Assembly: GCA_026874595.1 (NCBI GenBank)
Contig: CM049320.1
Location: forward strand, 7,383,464-7,447,463
Length of the DNA stretch: 64,000 nucleotides
Direction of reading: 5' to 3'
DNA from: Sipunculus nudus
Lineage: Eukaryota > Annelida > Sipuncula > Golfingiida > Sipunculidae
Below are positions 35,736-45,620 of the stretch, in pieces. The notes beneath the pieces were generated by a model. It searched no databases and had not been told where the DNA came from. It saw only the letters and a list, made by a program, of their open reading frames with translations. The position numbers and the translations under genes are program-made. The first letter of the stretch is position 1. Each line of letters starts with the position of its first letter.

Positions 35736-37175
35736 CTTGTGTCGCAAAGTGACCTTTGGCATTTTGTCACGGGAAAGCAATTAAAATATCAAATAACCAC
35801 TTAATCGAGCGTGATATCAGTCGAGGTTAATCATTGGAACTGGTCACGCCGGTCATTTGGCCAAGTGCATAGCACATCGTGTGATTATTATGGAGAAAAC
35901 AATGTGACAATATGTCCGGAGAGATCACGTGTTGAGTAGAAGTGTCAAACAAAAAACTAGTTAGTAAAATATGTTATCATGGGAGGTCGGGCGTTTAAAC
36001 CAGTCATATCATATTAGAGCAAACGTCTTATAGTGGTCCTTGATAATCTGGGATAGTCGTGCAAGACAAACATTTAATAATATATTTACATTTATTAGAT
36101 AATGAAAAACGGAGAATTCAACTAAAACATTGTAAAAGGTTTTTTTTAAATGTTTTGATACATTTGAATAAAGTATGCAATTTTAGGATATACAATTAAA
36201 AAGACCTACTGCAAATTCCCGGAATTTTCTGACGGAGTGTGATAAAATAACCAGTCGCTGATTGTAATACACAGGCACTACGGTGGACAAGAAAGAGAAA
36301 GCGAAAGACAGAGAGGATTAATATATATATTTCATAGTTTTGTATTGTTGAAGCTTGGTTTATTAAGATTCGTTGCATAATGGTATATTTGAAAGGAAAA
36401 AGCCAAATAATTCATCCCAAAGATGTGCATGCAGTTTCCTCTTGATAAGAAAATTCTAAATTCCTTATTTCAATCAGATGTCTCTGAGTTCTAGTAAATT
36501 TTACAATCGGTAACACCGCCTCTACTAACGTTTGAATATATATATTTATATAGCACCAGCGGTAACGAAAGAGGTATGACCATTTGTAGTAGTTATATAA
36601 CCAAACACCAGATACCAGCACCCAGATAATAGAAATATCAAAAGTGAATTTTTACATCGCTATTTTTAACCAGTACATGTTTTACCTTAGAAGAAACAAA
36701 GCTTAACATGTAATTCAGAGCTATACCTTATCTAGAAACGGGAAAATATTGATTATAAATATAACAATGAGGAGGTGGTTAGGTTAATTTGTTTCTTGAT
36801 ACGTTTTATATTTTATTTTTTTATTCAGGCCATAATATGCGGACTATAGATTGTGTGCATTTATGTTGTTGCACTGGAGACCTCGTTTTCAGAGAGTGAA
36901 ATTATCTATGGATTGTAAACCACAAGTGTCGCCTTTCTCGATGCTTCGTGCGTTCTGTACTTTTGTAGGATTTCATACGTAAATAAAATAATACAGAAAG
37001 TTAATAAAATAAGTGTAAAACCCTAATATGGCTGAAGTTCAGTCTGGATTTCGATTGATTGTTATCATTAAGCCGAAAGTGATCATATTGCCAGGCCTTA
37101 AATAAGCGAATTTATTAAGAACCAGAGAGTATATGTGATGTCTGTGCTTCACCAGCAGTAAACTTCATCTACCTT
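35736..37175. other. intergenic, nothing recognised
   Basis: AT-rich, with only short open frames on either strand and no domain or splice-flanked exon that I can defend. Confidence 0.5.
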
Positions 37176-37193
37176 CCTCTCCCTCTCTCTCTC

Positions 37194-37262
<69 letters not shown>

Positions 37263-37285
37263 TGGAGAGAGAGAGAGAGAGAAAG
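37176..37285. repeat. (CT)n-(AT)n-(GA)n near-palindromic microsatellite
   Basis: A long CT run, then a self-complementary AT run, then a GA run. CT pairs with GA on the same strand, so the whole block can fold as one hairpin with the AT tract at its tip. Confidence 0.95.
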
Positions 37286-37294
37286 ATGTATCAA

Positions 37295-37940
37295 CAGTCA
37301 TGCTGGTCTATTGTATAGAGACAGAACATGAATACACGTCGTCTGCTCTAACCACTAAGCTACAAACGATCCCCATTCACTTTGTGTCTTTGCACACCTT
37401 AATTGATAGTAACCAGCGAAGTCATGTCTTTGCGTGTAACAGGGAGTGAAGTCTTTTAATGGTTTGCAGCATATATTATGTAGAGAGATGTATAATTAGC
37501 CATGCTGGTTCATTGTATTGGATATAGAATATGAATACACAGAAAGGTCGGTCCTATATGTCTGGGAATCGAGCCCTTGATCTTCCTTTTGCCGGTCGTT
37601 TCCTAACCCACTAGGCTAACGGAGTTCCCCGCGGCACTCTCTGCATTAGTTGACTTTTATAGGAACCAGTGAAGTGACGTCACATGAGTGTTATCATAGT
37701 ACTACCTACATGTGTTGACACAGCGACTTTACATTTAGCAGAGAGGACCGATGGTCTGTTATGGTGGGCATCATACATTATGCCGAAAGATATATGCATA
37801 GCCATCTGGTTCAATGTATAGAGATAGAAGATGAATACACAGAAAATTCGATATACTCTGTATGGGATTCGAACAGATTACCTTTGGATTGTCTATGCCA
37901 TGACGTCTGTTGCAAATACAGTAAAACCTCGCCTAAGACC
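37295..37940 (-). repeat. three clustered tRNA-derived SINE-like units
   Basis: The block GCTGGTTCATTGTATAGAG...GAATACAC occurs near 37302, 37505 and 37803. In the first two units it is followed on the plus strand by tRNA-like text that reads on the minus strand as TAGCTTAGTGGTTAGAGCAG (37360-37379) or TTAGCCTAGTGGGTTAGG (about 37604-37621), which are box A patterns. The second unit also has GGGCTCGATTCCC (box B). The third has a weak box B (GGGATTCGAAC). The units are diverged and at least the first lacks box B. Confidence 0.55.
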
Positions 37941-38280
37941 ACCTCTTTGAAGTGACAAGCGCGAAATACAGGGCATAGATCAAAGGGTGTTCACGTATGA
38001 TCACTCCGTCCCAGGAATGTTTGCATCACGGTTTCACAACTTGTTATTAGGCCTGCCTCTGATTATATATGTAATGCATAACCCCCTAGCTGGACAATAA
38101 TGCTTTGTGATTGGTTCATGTTTAACTCAGTATTGGACTAACTATTTTCAAACTACTTTATTGGCCGAGGAAAGCGTCTGAGTGCTCCTTGATTAACTCA
38201 GCGATGTTAAATGTGTCTGCTGAAGGCAATGCTGCAGGAGCCTCCTGTGCTCGTCAAGTGTCATAGTCACCACCTTTCTA

Positions 38281-38390
38281 TGGATCAGTTTCTCGAGAAA
38301 AAGACTTCATCGGGGACATGTACAATGAACCTATTTGATCTATTATTAATCTTTATGATATATCAAGTATAAATATCGTACAAGCATGCA
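38281..38390. repeat. outer part of the type 2 fucosyltransferase 3' flank
   Basis: Matches 4451-4556 (GACTTCATC(A/G)GGG(C/A)CATGTACAATGAAC and onward). The rest of that flank resumes at 39845. Confidence 0.7.
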
Positions 38391-38645
38391 TTGTAAAGAT
38401 TGTAACATTGTTAATAATAGGAATTGCGGTTAAGGTGTACTTGAATATTAATTTTTATTTTTGTTTTACATTTTGACTTTTTATCATTTTCAGTTTTAAT
38501 GGATAAAATTATACAAATGTATCGTGTAAATGGCCTGTCTATTTTTGTAGAAATAGGTTCGAAAACATAATCATTAATTCCAAACTATATTGAATAGCGA
38601 CGTGCTGTCACATATTGCAAAACCAGCTGTTGTAAGACCCTTCAT

Positions 38646-38735
38646 AGTCAAACTTCAATTAAGGGACCACCTCGGAAATGCGACCAGTTTATCGTGGTCC
38701 CCTTTATTGTCGTTATTCCGAGGATTTAATGTACG
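38646..38735. mobile_element. short MITE-like fragment, pogo/Tigger style
   Basis: AGGGACCACCTCGG, ATCGTGGTCCCCTTTA and ATTCCGAGGATTTAATGT are degenerate forms of GACCACC.../...CCGAGGTTTTACTGT ends. A sister piece with an intact left end CAGTAAAACCTCG lies at about 37919-37931. No transposase is present. Confidence 0.35.
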
Positions 38736-39544
38736 TGTTCTTGACCATTTATGAGTATCCAGTAAACTGACCACCGATGATCGAATGGGAAGTTGCTGTT
38801 ACCGCCATGCTTTTCGTGTCAACCCTATTTTCATCTATGTAATCATTCTGTTCAAGTTTTCCAGAAGCAGTCCTACGCAAGTATGCTTTGTAATAATTAG
38901 GTATATCAGAAAAACATCAACTGATAGGGTATGCAATGCAGTGTTAAATACTCTTTTGAATTTTTCATTATTTTCAAAGACAAAGTAAATATGGGCTTTT
39001 AAATTTCTGACCAAGAAAGCAAATATGTGAACAAAATTAGCCCCATTTCTTGTGATCTGCAGGCTGGAAAGGAAGTGCAGGGCAGGACAGGGCTAATTAA
39101 GCAGTAACTGAGGTGGGGTACTAATGGCTGAGGTATTAGCCAATGAGAGCTGCGTGTGGTGGTGGTCGTTCCCGGGGCTTTTCCACACAATTACGTGTGG
39201 GCATATTAGCTCAACATGTAGTAGGTTATTAAATAATAATGAAAGCATTATTTTGTGCTTAGTAAACCGTGGAAAGAAGTGGTGATTCTAAAGATATTTG
39301 ACAAAATATGACAATAACATATAACTATAATTAGAAAAGTTTCTTATTTTACTTTGATTCCTCTTGAACACTGATGTGTTATCCAGTAAGATAGCTCATT
39401 TTCTTAATTAAGCAATATTAGTGTTATTGTATAATTTGATTTTTGTCACTGCATGGGTATCAATCCATGCGCACGGCAAAAAAGTCACTTCTGGTTGTGT
39501 AATGTACTAGTGTATATTCCCATGGCTAATAATGGCTCAAATCC
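38736..39544. other. intergenic, no gene recognised
   Basis: Absent from the related 4.44-5.28 kb copy. Short frames only. Nothing identifiable. Confidence 0.5.
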
Positions 39545-40298
39545 AATTATTTTGTTCTGTTGCTTACGTTTGTGAACAGGAAGATGAATGAATCATTTAG
39601 GTAATTCCACGATGTTGAATAAATTTATGATAGACTACGTTGTTATGTGTATTGATGAAATCCAGGTTTGGTAGACAACAGTGGACAAATTAAGAAATGC
39701 GGAATAAGCTGAAAAACTTTGTTCGTGTATTAGATGTATTAGTTTAGTCTATTACCATAATACTCAGTTTCTTTGCTTTAAGCTAAAAATACAAACACTG
39801 CATAAGATGAACTGACAGGTAGAAGTGTGGGGAAAAAGGGTGTTTCCGTATATCCGATAAGCTTCCTTCAAATATAAACAGGCCTGACGTCATGTTGCCG
39901 TCATTGGCATTTTATGCGTGGATATGGCACTTCTGAGTATTCACATTTGTACGAATTCGATCCACTTGCTGCGTTTAAATAATGAGTAAGTCCATTGTGA
40001 GTAAAACAGTTTTGTTTAAACAGACCTATCTCGTTAGAATGGATAACTGTTGTACAATGGAATGCTTTAAACGTGTATACTAAAACATCATACAATCCAT
40101 TGATTTGTAAACATACCACAAGCAAAATATCTGGTACATGATACATGTTGAAAAAGAGAAGATTTCAATGCCAAGACATACAATTGCCATACGGATACAC
40201 ATCAGATTTATAAAATATGACCGTCACATAAACAAATATTCTGAATGGCTTAATAATATCATTATATCATGAATTTGTTTACCGATTTGTAGCCCTCA

Positions 40299-40357
<59 letters not shown>

Positions 40358-40477
40358 AGAGAGAGAGAGAGAGAAAGAAAGAGAAAAGAGTAAGAGAGAG
40401 AACAAGGAAGAAGTATAGATAGATTAGACAGATTTGAGGCGATATGGTGCATATGAGGAAGGTATTTTGGTTTGTGT

Positions 40478-40539
<62 letters not shown>

Positions 40540-40594
40540 ATGATAGATAGATATATTGATCTATCTTAACATTGCAAAGGGAACAATATTCTGA
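39545..40594. repeat. 3' flank of the type 2 fucosyltransferase, with microsatellites
   Basis: 39545-39840 is a diverged version of a segment in the type 1 flanks (compare 19680-20000: the TTTGTGA(T/A)CAGG, TTAAGAAAT and TTTCTTTGCTTTAAGC landmarks). 39845-40594 matches 4560-5280. It includes (TA)n(GA)n at 40302-40400 and (AT)n(GATA)n at 40479-40557. It therefore links the histories of the two gene subtypes. Confidence 0.75.
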
Positions 40595-41767
40595 TCAAAG
40601 AAAGGTGAGGTTTGCGTGTCCTCTAAAATACGTTTTTGCTGGAGTACAATCTTTTTTATTCCAAAAGTGGTCAATGTTTTCGTAGACTTTGTGAAAGTGT
40701 TCTTGAGTGTGCAAAAATTTGCATAAATCGCAAAAATTATTTCGGCTAGAGTCCACTTCATAATATTGTTTCCATTCAAAATATTTGTTGTATAAGACAG
40801 AACTTGAATCTAAAAGTTTTAGATATGCGGCTAAATCCGAAGGAGATTTAAAATCTCTAACATCTATAAATGAACGATTGGGAAGATATTTCTTGTAATC
40901 ATAACCCCCAAGGACCACGGGCACTATGTTCAGATTAAGAATTTCCCACAACTGCTCAGTGGCATAATCTTTGCATATACTTTTCTCAAACGAAAGGTGA
41001 AACTTGTATTTTGCATTCAGCAGAGAATAGCATCGGGTTTCATTTTTACAGACATACTTGCCACATTTTCCGTATACATCCACCTGTACATATTTAGCCA
41101 GCTCCGCGGCGTATTCCTCACGATGGCTACTTGTAACACAGTTGCTAACGTACCAGGCGACAAGATTTGTCTTCCCCCTTGAATAATCAATCAAGCTTTG
41201 TTCAGTGACATTCCTGTTTATTTTTCTCAATGATCCGTAACTGAAATACACATCAGAGTCAAGTCGATATGTCTGCGTCACGTTAAAAACCCCGATGTAT
41301 TGCGTCATTGATCCAGGGGTGTGCACCGGGGACTCCCTCATATAGAATACAAAATATTGTTTCGGAAGGCGGACCTTTGGTATCTCTTCTACAGACCTGA
41401 TATTGGCCATGTGTACAATCACGGCATCGCTGCGATACAGTTGTGACCGATCAGCTGTTGTTTCACAATCACTGAAGTCACACCCTTTAAGCTGAAAAGG
41501 CTTTTGACCAAAGCCGAACCCAAATGTTTTGCTCTTATGGAACTTTGTCCAGAACAATATTTTCTTGATTTTTCTGGAATCAGTCATTTTAATATCGCTT
41601 GGGAGCATATGCTCTGACACGTTCAATTCACTAGCTGTATTCAGTGCTATTCTTACCTGATGTAAAACTTCGTTTCCTATGAAGTTTTTTATTAAATATA
41701 ATGTCCAGAAAATATTCAGAAATACAAAACATATTAGGAGGCTGCGATATTTTCGGGCTGGCTCCAT
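40595..41767 (-). CDS. alpha-(1,3)-fucosyltransferase-like protein, GT10 family, type 2, with altered donor motif
   Basis: A 390-residue intact frame, ATG at 41767, no intron. Architecture is as in the type 1 genes: a short basic tail, hydrophobic anchor at about residues 9-26, stem, then catalytic domain with KKILFWTK, FGFGQKPF, C-E-T-T-A-D-R-S, FNVTQTYRLDSD, PVVLGGYDY, SFIDVRDF, CDLC and FWNKKDCTP. The donor-binding motif differs from the family: where FENS...DY.(T/S)EKLW is usual, this protein has FEKS and DYATEQLW (about 260-274). The Lys that contacts GDP-fucose in characterised GT10 enzymes is therefore Gln. The pseudogene copy at 5281-5966 has the same Gln codon. The frame is otherwise well kept, so the protein is probably made; whether it transfers fucose is open. 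The 3' flank is microsatellite-rich. Confidence 0.9.
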   Translation of the reverse strand: MEPARKYRSLLICFVFLNIFWTLYLIKNFIGNEVLHQVRIALNTASELNVSEHMLPSDIKMTDSRKIKKILFWTKFHKSKTFGFGFGQKPFQLKGCDFSDCETTADRSQLYRSDAVIVHMANIRSVEEIPKVRLPKQYFVFYMRESPVHTPGSMTQYIGVFNVTQTYRLDSDVYFSYGSLRKINRNVTEQSLIDYSRGKTNLVAWYVSNCVTSSHREEYAAELAKYVQVDVYGKCGKYVCKNETRCYSLLNAKYKFHLSFEKSICKDYATEQLWEILNLNIVPVVLGGYDYKKYLPNRSFIDVRDFKSPSDLAAYLKLLDSSSVLYNKYFEWKQYYEVDSSRNNFCDLCKFLHTQEHFHKVYENIDHFWNKKDCTPAKTYFRGHANLTFL

Positions 41768-42253
41768 GTCAAACGGTCTTAATGCGCCCTTTTGTTGAAG
41801 TGGTGGTTCATGTTGTTGTAACCGACCATAGAAATTGTTGTTATTGCAAAGGCAGCCTCATGCTACGTAGTTAAATGCTTGATGCATATATTTCACAAGA
41901 CAAAACTTTTTTATTCAGATGTAACATGCTTGATAAACCGTGGCTATGTATATTATCATACAGGAAATCGTGTCATGTAATACTGAAAATAAAGTGTAAG
42001 ATCTTATGATTGGTTTCCATTTGTTGAATGTACATAATATAAGTAATAATTTCGACATACAGATGGGCTTCACGATGTTACAACCTTAAACGCACATATG
42101 AATTGATTTAAACGAACGGAGACACGGTTTTACAGATCTGCTGACCGAAGTAATATTTGCCTTTGTGAAGTGTCGCTGTCCTTCGTCTGTCCATCCGCCG
42201 TAAACGTTCGACTAAGTATTTAAGCCGCTAAGTCAATTCTGGTTTTGATATAT

Positions 42254-42289
<36 letters not shown>

Positions 42290-43824
42290 TGTACATTGCG
42301 GCATACTGTTATGTCTATTACTAAATTCCTCAGAAACGGTGCAAATATAAGCTCAAATTGTTAAAGATATATTAGTCTTATGACTGCTATGAGTATGTCA
42401 CCTGTTCTCTGTAAGCCAAAATATCATATTTCACTTTTTCTCTGTGAAAAAGAACATATGGTTAAGCATTTCAATATATAATGTCATATAATGGCTAACT
42501 ACATTTTGGATAAAAGGGTAACTAAATGAATATATATATATATACAGTTATTTAGTTATCCTGATGTTTTATTTCGCTAACAACATCAAAGTTTACCCTG
42601 ATGGGCGTTCACCCTGACATAATTCCACACCATAAAAATTATCCAGTGGGGTGGGAAAATAACGGTGACTTTAAGTACCGTCAAAGTTTGAAGGTGTAAA
42701 TGGCTCATTACAATTGCTATGGGAACAGATAACTCATCGCTGTGATTCAGCTTGGGAAGAGCTATTGCTCTCTTGAAAGGGTGTCCTGCAGATGTCAAAG
42801 CTGAGAAGCCATTTAAAAAAGAAAGCTCCTATATACGTTTGTGTTAGCAAGAGAAATGACAAGATATCCTGGTGATTAGATATGGGGAGACTTACCCATT
42901 AGAGGTGCTAGAATACAAAGTTGTGTAATCTTAATGAAGATTCTGTTCATTTGCCCAAGAGCTGCATAGCCTACACAAACAGACATATTCCAGGGATCAG
43001 GTGATACGAGCGGAAGGATCTAAACAGCTAGTCTAAGATCATATGATATTGGACACTCTATAGCACTTAAAGGATTGGTGTATCAAAGCAGCCTCAAAAT
43101 GTTGTATCACAATAGCAAAAACGCCTTCGCCTGAATGATTTCTGTGTTTGAAGTGTTTAAAATGTGTAAAATGTACCGCATAAGATGGTCATTAGCAGGG
43201 CTACATAAAATTTAGCATACGTACTTGCTGTAATGATATGGTTTATAAAGTTTACACCTAATTGATTGGGCATGCATGAGTTAACAGTGTATTCATGCAT
43301 CTAATAAATTCTAGTAAATAAGTCTTTGACATGTAAGGGCCTGTTTAAGTTATTGTGTGTCTGTGCATGTTGAACATAGTTGGTCTTCGTATGTATATTT
43401 AGAATTGTATAAAGCAAGGTGCTAATGAATGCATTATCAAGGAGTATATGAAAGGTCGGATCGGCTGAAAAGCAACTTTTACTTATAAAAGTAAGACCTA
43501 TGAAAACGGTCTCTAACTTGTCGCGAGAGAAATGAAACCTAACCATGTGAAAGTTCTTTGTTTACAGAAATACTGTTGACACTGTAACAGAAGCAATCTT
43601 TAAGATCTTGCGATACGAGCCGTCATTTGTTAGACAGTAATACCCTTTGTAAAACTGCATACAACTCCTATAGAGATAACATCTTTATTTAGGCTTCGCA
43701 TTCTTTGTTGTTATATCTGTATAAATTACCCGGCAAATGATTGCCTTATCTAAGTTTGAAATCAGTAGGGAAAAATGAATCATTGAGATAATAAAGATGA
43801 TTTCATTCTGTTGAATGCATAATA
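41768..43824. other. intergenic between two fucosyltransferase genes; (TG)n at 42259-42288
   Basis: It must hold the promoter of the 40.6-kb gene, but I see no motif that I can name with confidence. A (TG)n run lies at 42259-42288. A GC-richer patch around 42590-42830 looks like an old coding or transposon remnant, but no frame is long enough to assign. Confidence 0.5.
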
Positions 43825-44282
43825 AATGTGATCAGACACGGCGCATCACCATGTTTGTGGAACTATTTACATTTTATCTATGATTTGGAAATGGAGAATC
43901 CACTGAACTATTCTACCAGGGTACTGTGTACTCTGCTGTGGAAAAAAAACATGAGACGAGTCATTAGATTGCCCATTATGTGCTTTACCAGGCTAAATAC
44001 AATAATTGAGCCAGATTATTTAATAGACGGAGAGCTTAAGCATACACTCTATTTACATCAAGGGGTCATTTGCTGTGATACGCATTTTCCGACTAACATT
44101 CACATTACAAAAATTTCTATTACTGTTTCAAGTGATGCTGAACATGGTACGAAAAGGGCCTCTCAATGCACACACTAAATCAACTGTAACACCTGCTTTG
44201 AAAATGGTTAAAAACCTTAATTGCAGCTAAAACCCGATACAACGTATCCCAATCTGAAAAACTACCTGAAGGAATTTTCTGA
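43825..44282. repeat. 3' flank of the 44.3-kb type 1 gene (pairs with 5967-6190 and in part with 22400-22502)
   Basis: The first 230 bp match 5967-6190. The last 130 bp (AACACCTGC, GCAGCTAAAACCCGATA) match 22400-22502 and 10640-10725 next to the other type 1 genes. Confidence 0.75.
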
Positions 44283-45620
44283 TTAAAGATAATCGAGCTT
44301 TGCGTGTCCCTCATAATACGCTTCTGCTGGGGTACAATCTTTTTTATTCCAGAATTGGGCAATGTTTCCATAGACTTTGTGGAAGTTTTTATGGGTGTGT
44401 AGAAATTCACATAAGTCACATATACCTAGTCCCTTTACTTCCACATTATAATAATGTTTCCATTCAAAATATTGATTGTACAATGTAGCATTCGAATCGA
44501 GAAGTTTTAGGTATGCGGCTAGCTCAGACGGCGATTTGAAATCTGTAATATCGATGAATGAATGATTTGGAAGATATTTCTTGTAATCATAACCCCCAAG
44601 GACGACGGGTAACACATTCAGTTTAAGAATTCTCCAGAGTTTCTCTGATGCGTAGTCTTTACAAATACTGTTCTCGAATGAAAGATAAAATTTGTATGTG
44701 GCGTTCAGCATGGAAAAGCAGAGGGCTCTGTCATCACAGTACAGCGTGCCACAACTTCCGTATATGTCCACGTCTATATGCTTTGCAAGTTCCTTGACGT
44801 ATTCCTCTCGGTGGCTCCTTGTTACACAATTGCTTACGAACCAAGCGACACATTTGGTCTTGCCTTTTGAATAGTCAACCAATTTCCTTTCAGGAACATT
44901 CAATTTTAGATTTTTCAGTGATCCATAAGGAACAAAAATATCAGAATCATGACTGTATGTCTGTGTTAGGTTAAAGACCCCATTGTATTGCGTTAACGAC
45001 CAGGGGGTCTTCACGGGGGACTCCCTGTTATAAAACACAAATAACTGCTTCGGATGACGGAATTTTGGCATCTCCTCAACAGAATTTATATTGACCATGT
45101 TAAATACCACTGCATTGCTGCGGTTTATTTGTGACCGATCATCTGTTGTTTCACAGTCCCTGAACCTACAATTATTACGGCGGAAGGCTTCTTGTCCAAA
45201 CCCGAAACCAAATGTTTTGTCCTTGTGGTACGCTGTCCAGAACAATATTTTCTGTATTCGTGTCTTACCTTTGAGCCCGGACGTAGAGTTATTTAATTGT
45301 ATATGCTCTGTTATTATTAACTCCTTGTCTGGCATGTTAGTCAATGTCATTTTGCCCCGAGACAGAACTGTAGCTTCGTATCCAATATGTCGATGTTTAG
45401 GCCGGCAACAGGTCAAATTTAAATACAAAAGCCCTGCACAATACAGTATGCCAACACATATTAGCAGCATGTACATTTTAAGAACCATCTTCCTGTATTT
45501 TTGCTGGCCTTGCCCTGTTTTTAGAATATCCATCTTTTCAAACGATCGTACCCGTCGTAAAAGCACAGACAGTTTTGTTGTGGAAGACTTTGTTACATCA
45601 TTTTCCAATTGTTGAGACAT
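44283..45620 (-). CDS. alpha-(1,3)-fucosyltransferase, GT10 family, type 1, long form
   Basis: A 445-residue intact frame, ATG at 45620, no intron. This is the best-preserved copy. Residues 1-49 are a long polar cytoplasmic tail. The anchor is at about 50-67, and the catalytic domain runs from KILFWTA (124-130). Motifs: FGFGQEAF (138-146), FNLTQTYSHDSDI (216-228), canonical FENS (315-318), DYASEKLW (322-329), PVVLGGYDY (338-346), CDLC (401-404). N-glycosylation sequons include N68, N111, N166, N217, N306, N352 and N377. Alternative starts are Met30 and Met46; Met46 corresponds to the start of the 392-residue paralogue. The predicted role is Golgi fucosylation of N-glycans or related acceptors using GDP-fucose. 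FENS and EK are intact, so it is the likeliest of the three to be catalytically normal. Confidence 0.94.
   Translation of the reverse strand: MSQQLENDVTKSSTTKLSVLLRRVRSFEKMDILKTGQGQQKYRKMVLKMYMLLICVGILYCAGLLYLNLTCCRPKHRHIGYEATVLSRGKMTLTNMPDKELIITEHIQLNNSTSGLKGKTRIQKILFWTAYHKDKTFGFGFGQEAFRRNNCRFRDCETTDDRSQINRSNAVVFNMVNINSVEEMPKFRHPKQLFVFYNRESPVKTPWSLTQYNGVFNLTQTYSHDSDIFVPYGSLKNLKLNVPERKLVDYSKGKTKCVAWFVSNCVTRSHREEYVKELAKHIDVDIYGSCGTLYCDDRALCFSMLNATYKFYLSFENSICKDYASEKLWRILKLNVLPVVLGGYDYKKYLPNHSFIDITDFKSPSELAAYLKLLDSNATLYNQYFEWKHYYNVEVKGLGICDLCEFLHTHKNFHKVYGNIAQFWNKKDCTPAEAYYEGHAKLDYL

Noticed and set aside
37176-37940. CRISPR-like array of spaced repeats
   Set aside because: The units are SINE-like, of unequal length (about 200-300 bp) and diverged, in an animal genome; not a CRISPR.
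42590-42830. possible coding remnant (GC-richer patch, 70-codon minus frame)
   Set aside because: Short frames on both strands with no motif that I can name and no repeat partner in the window.
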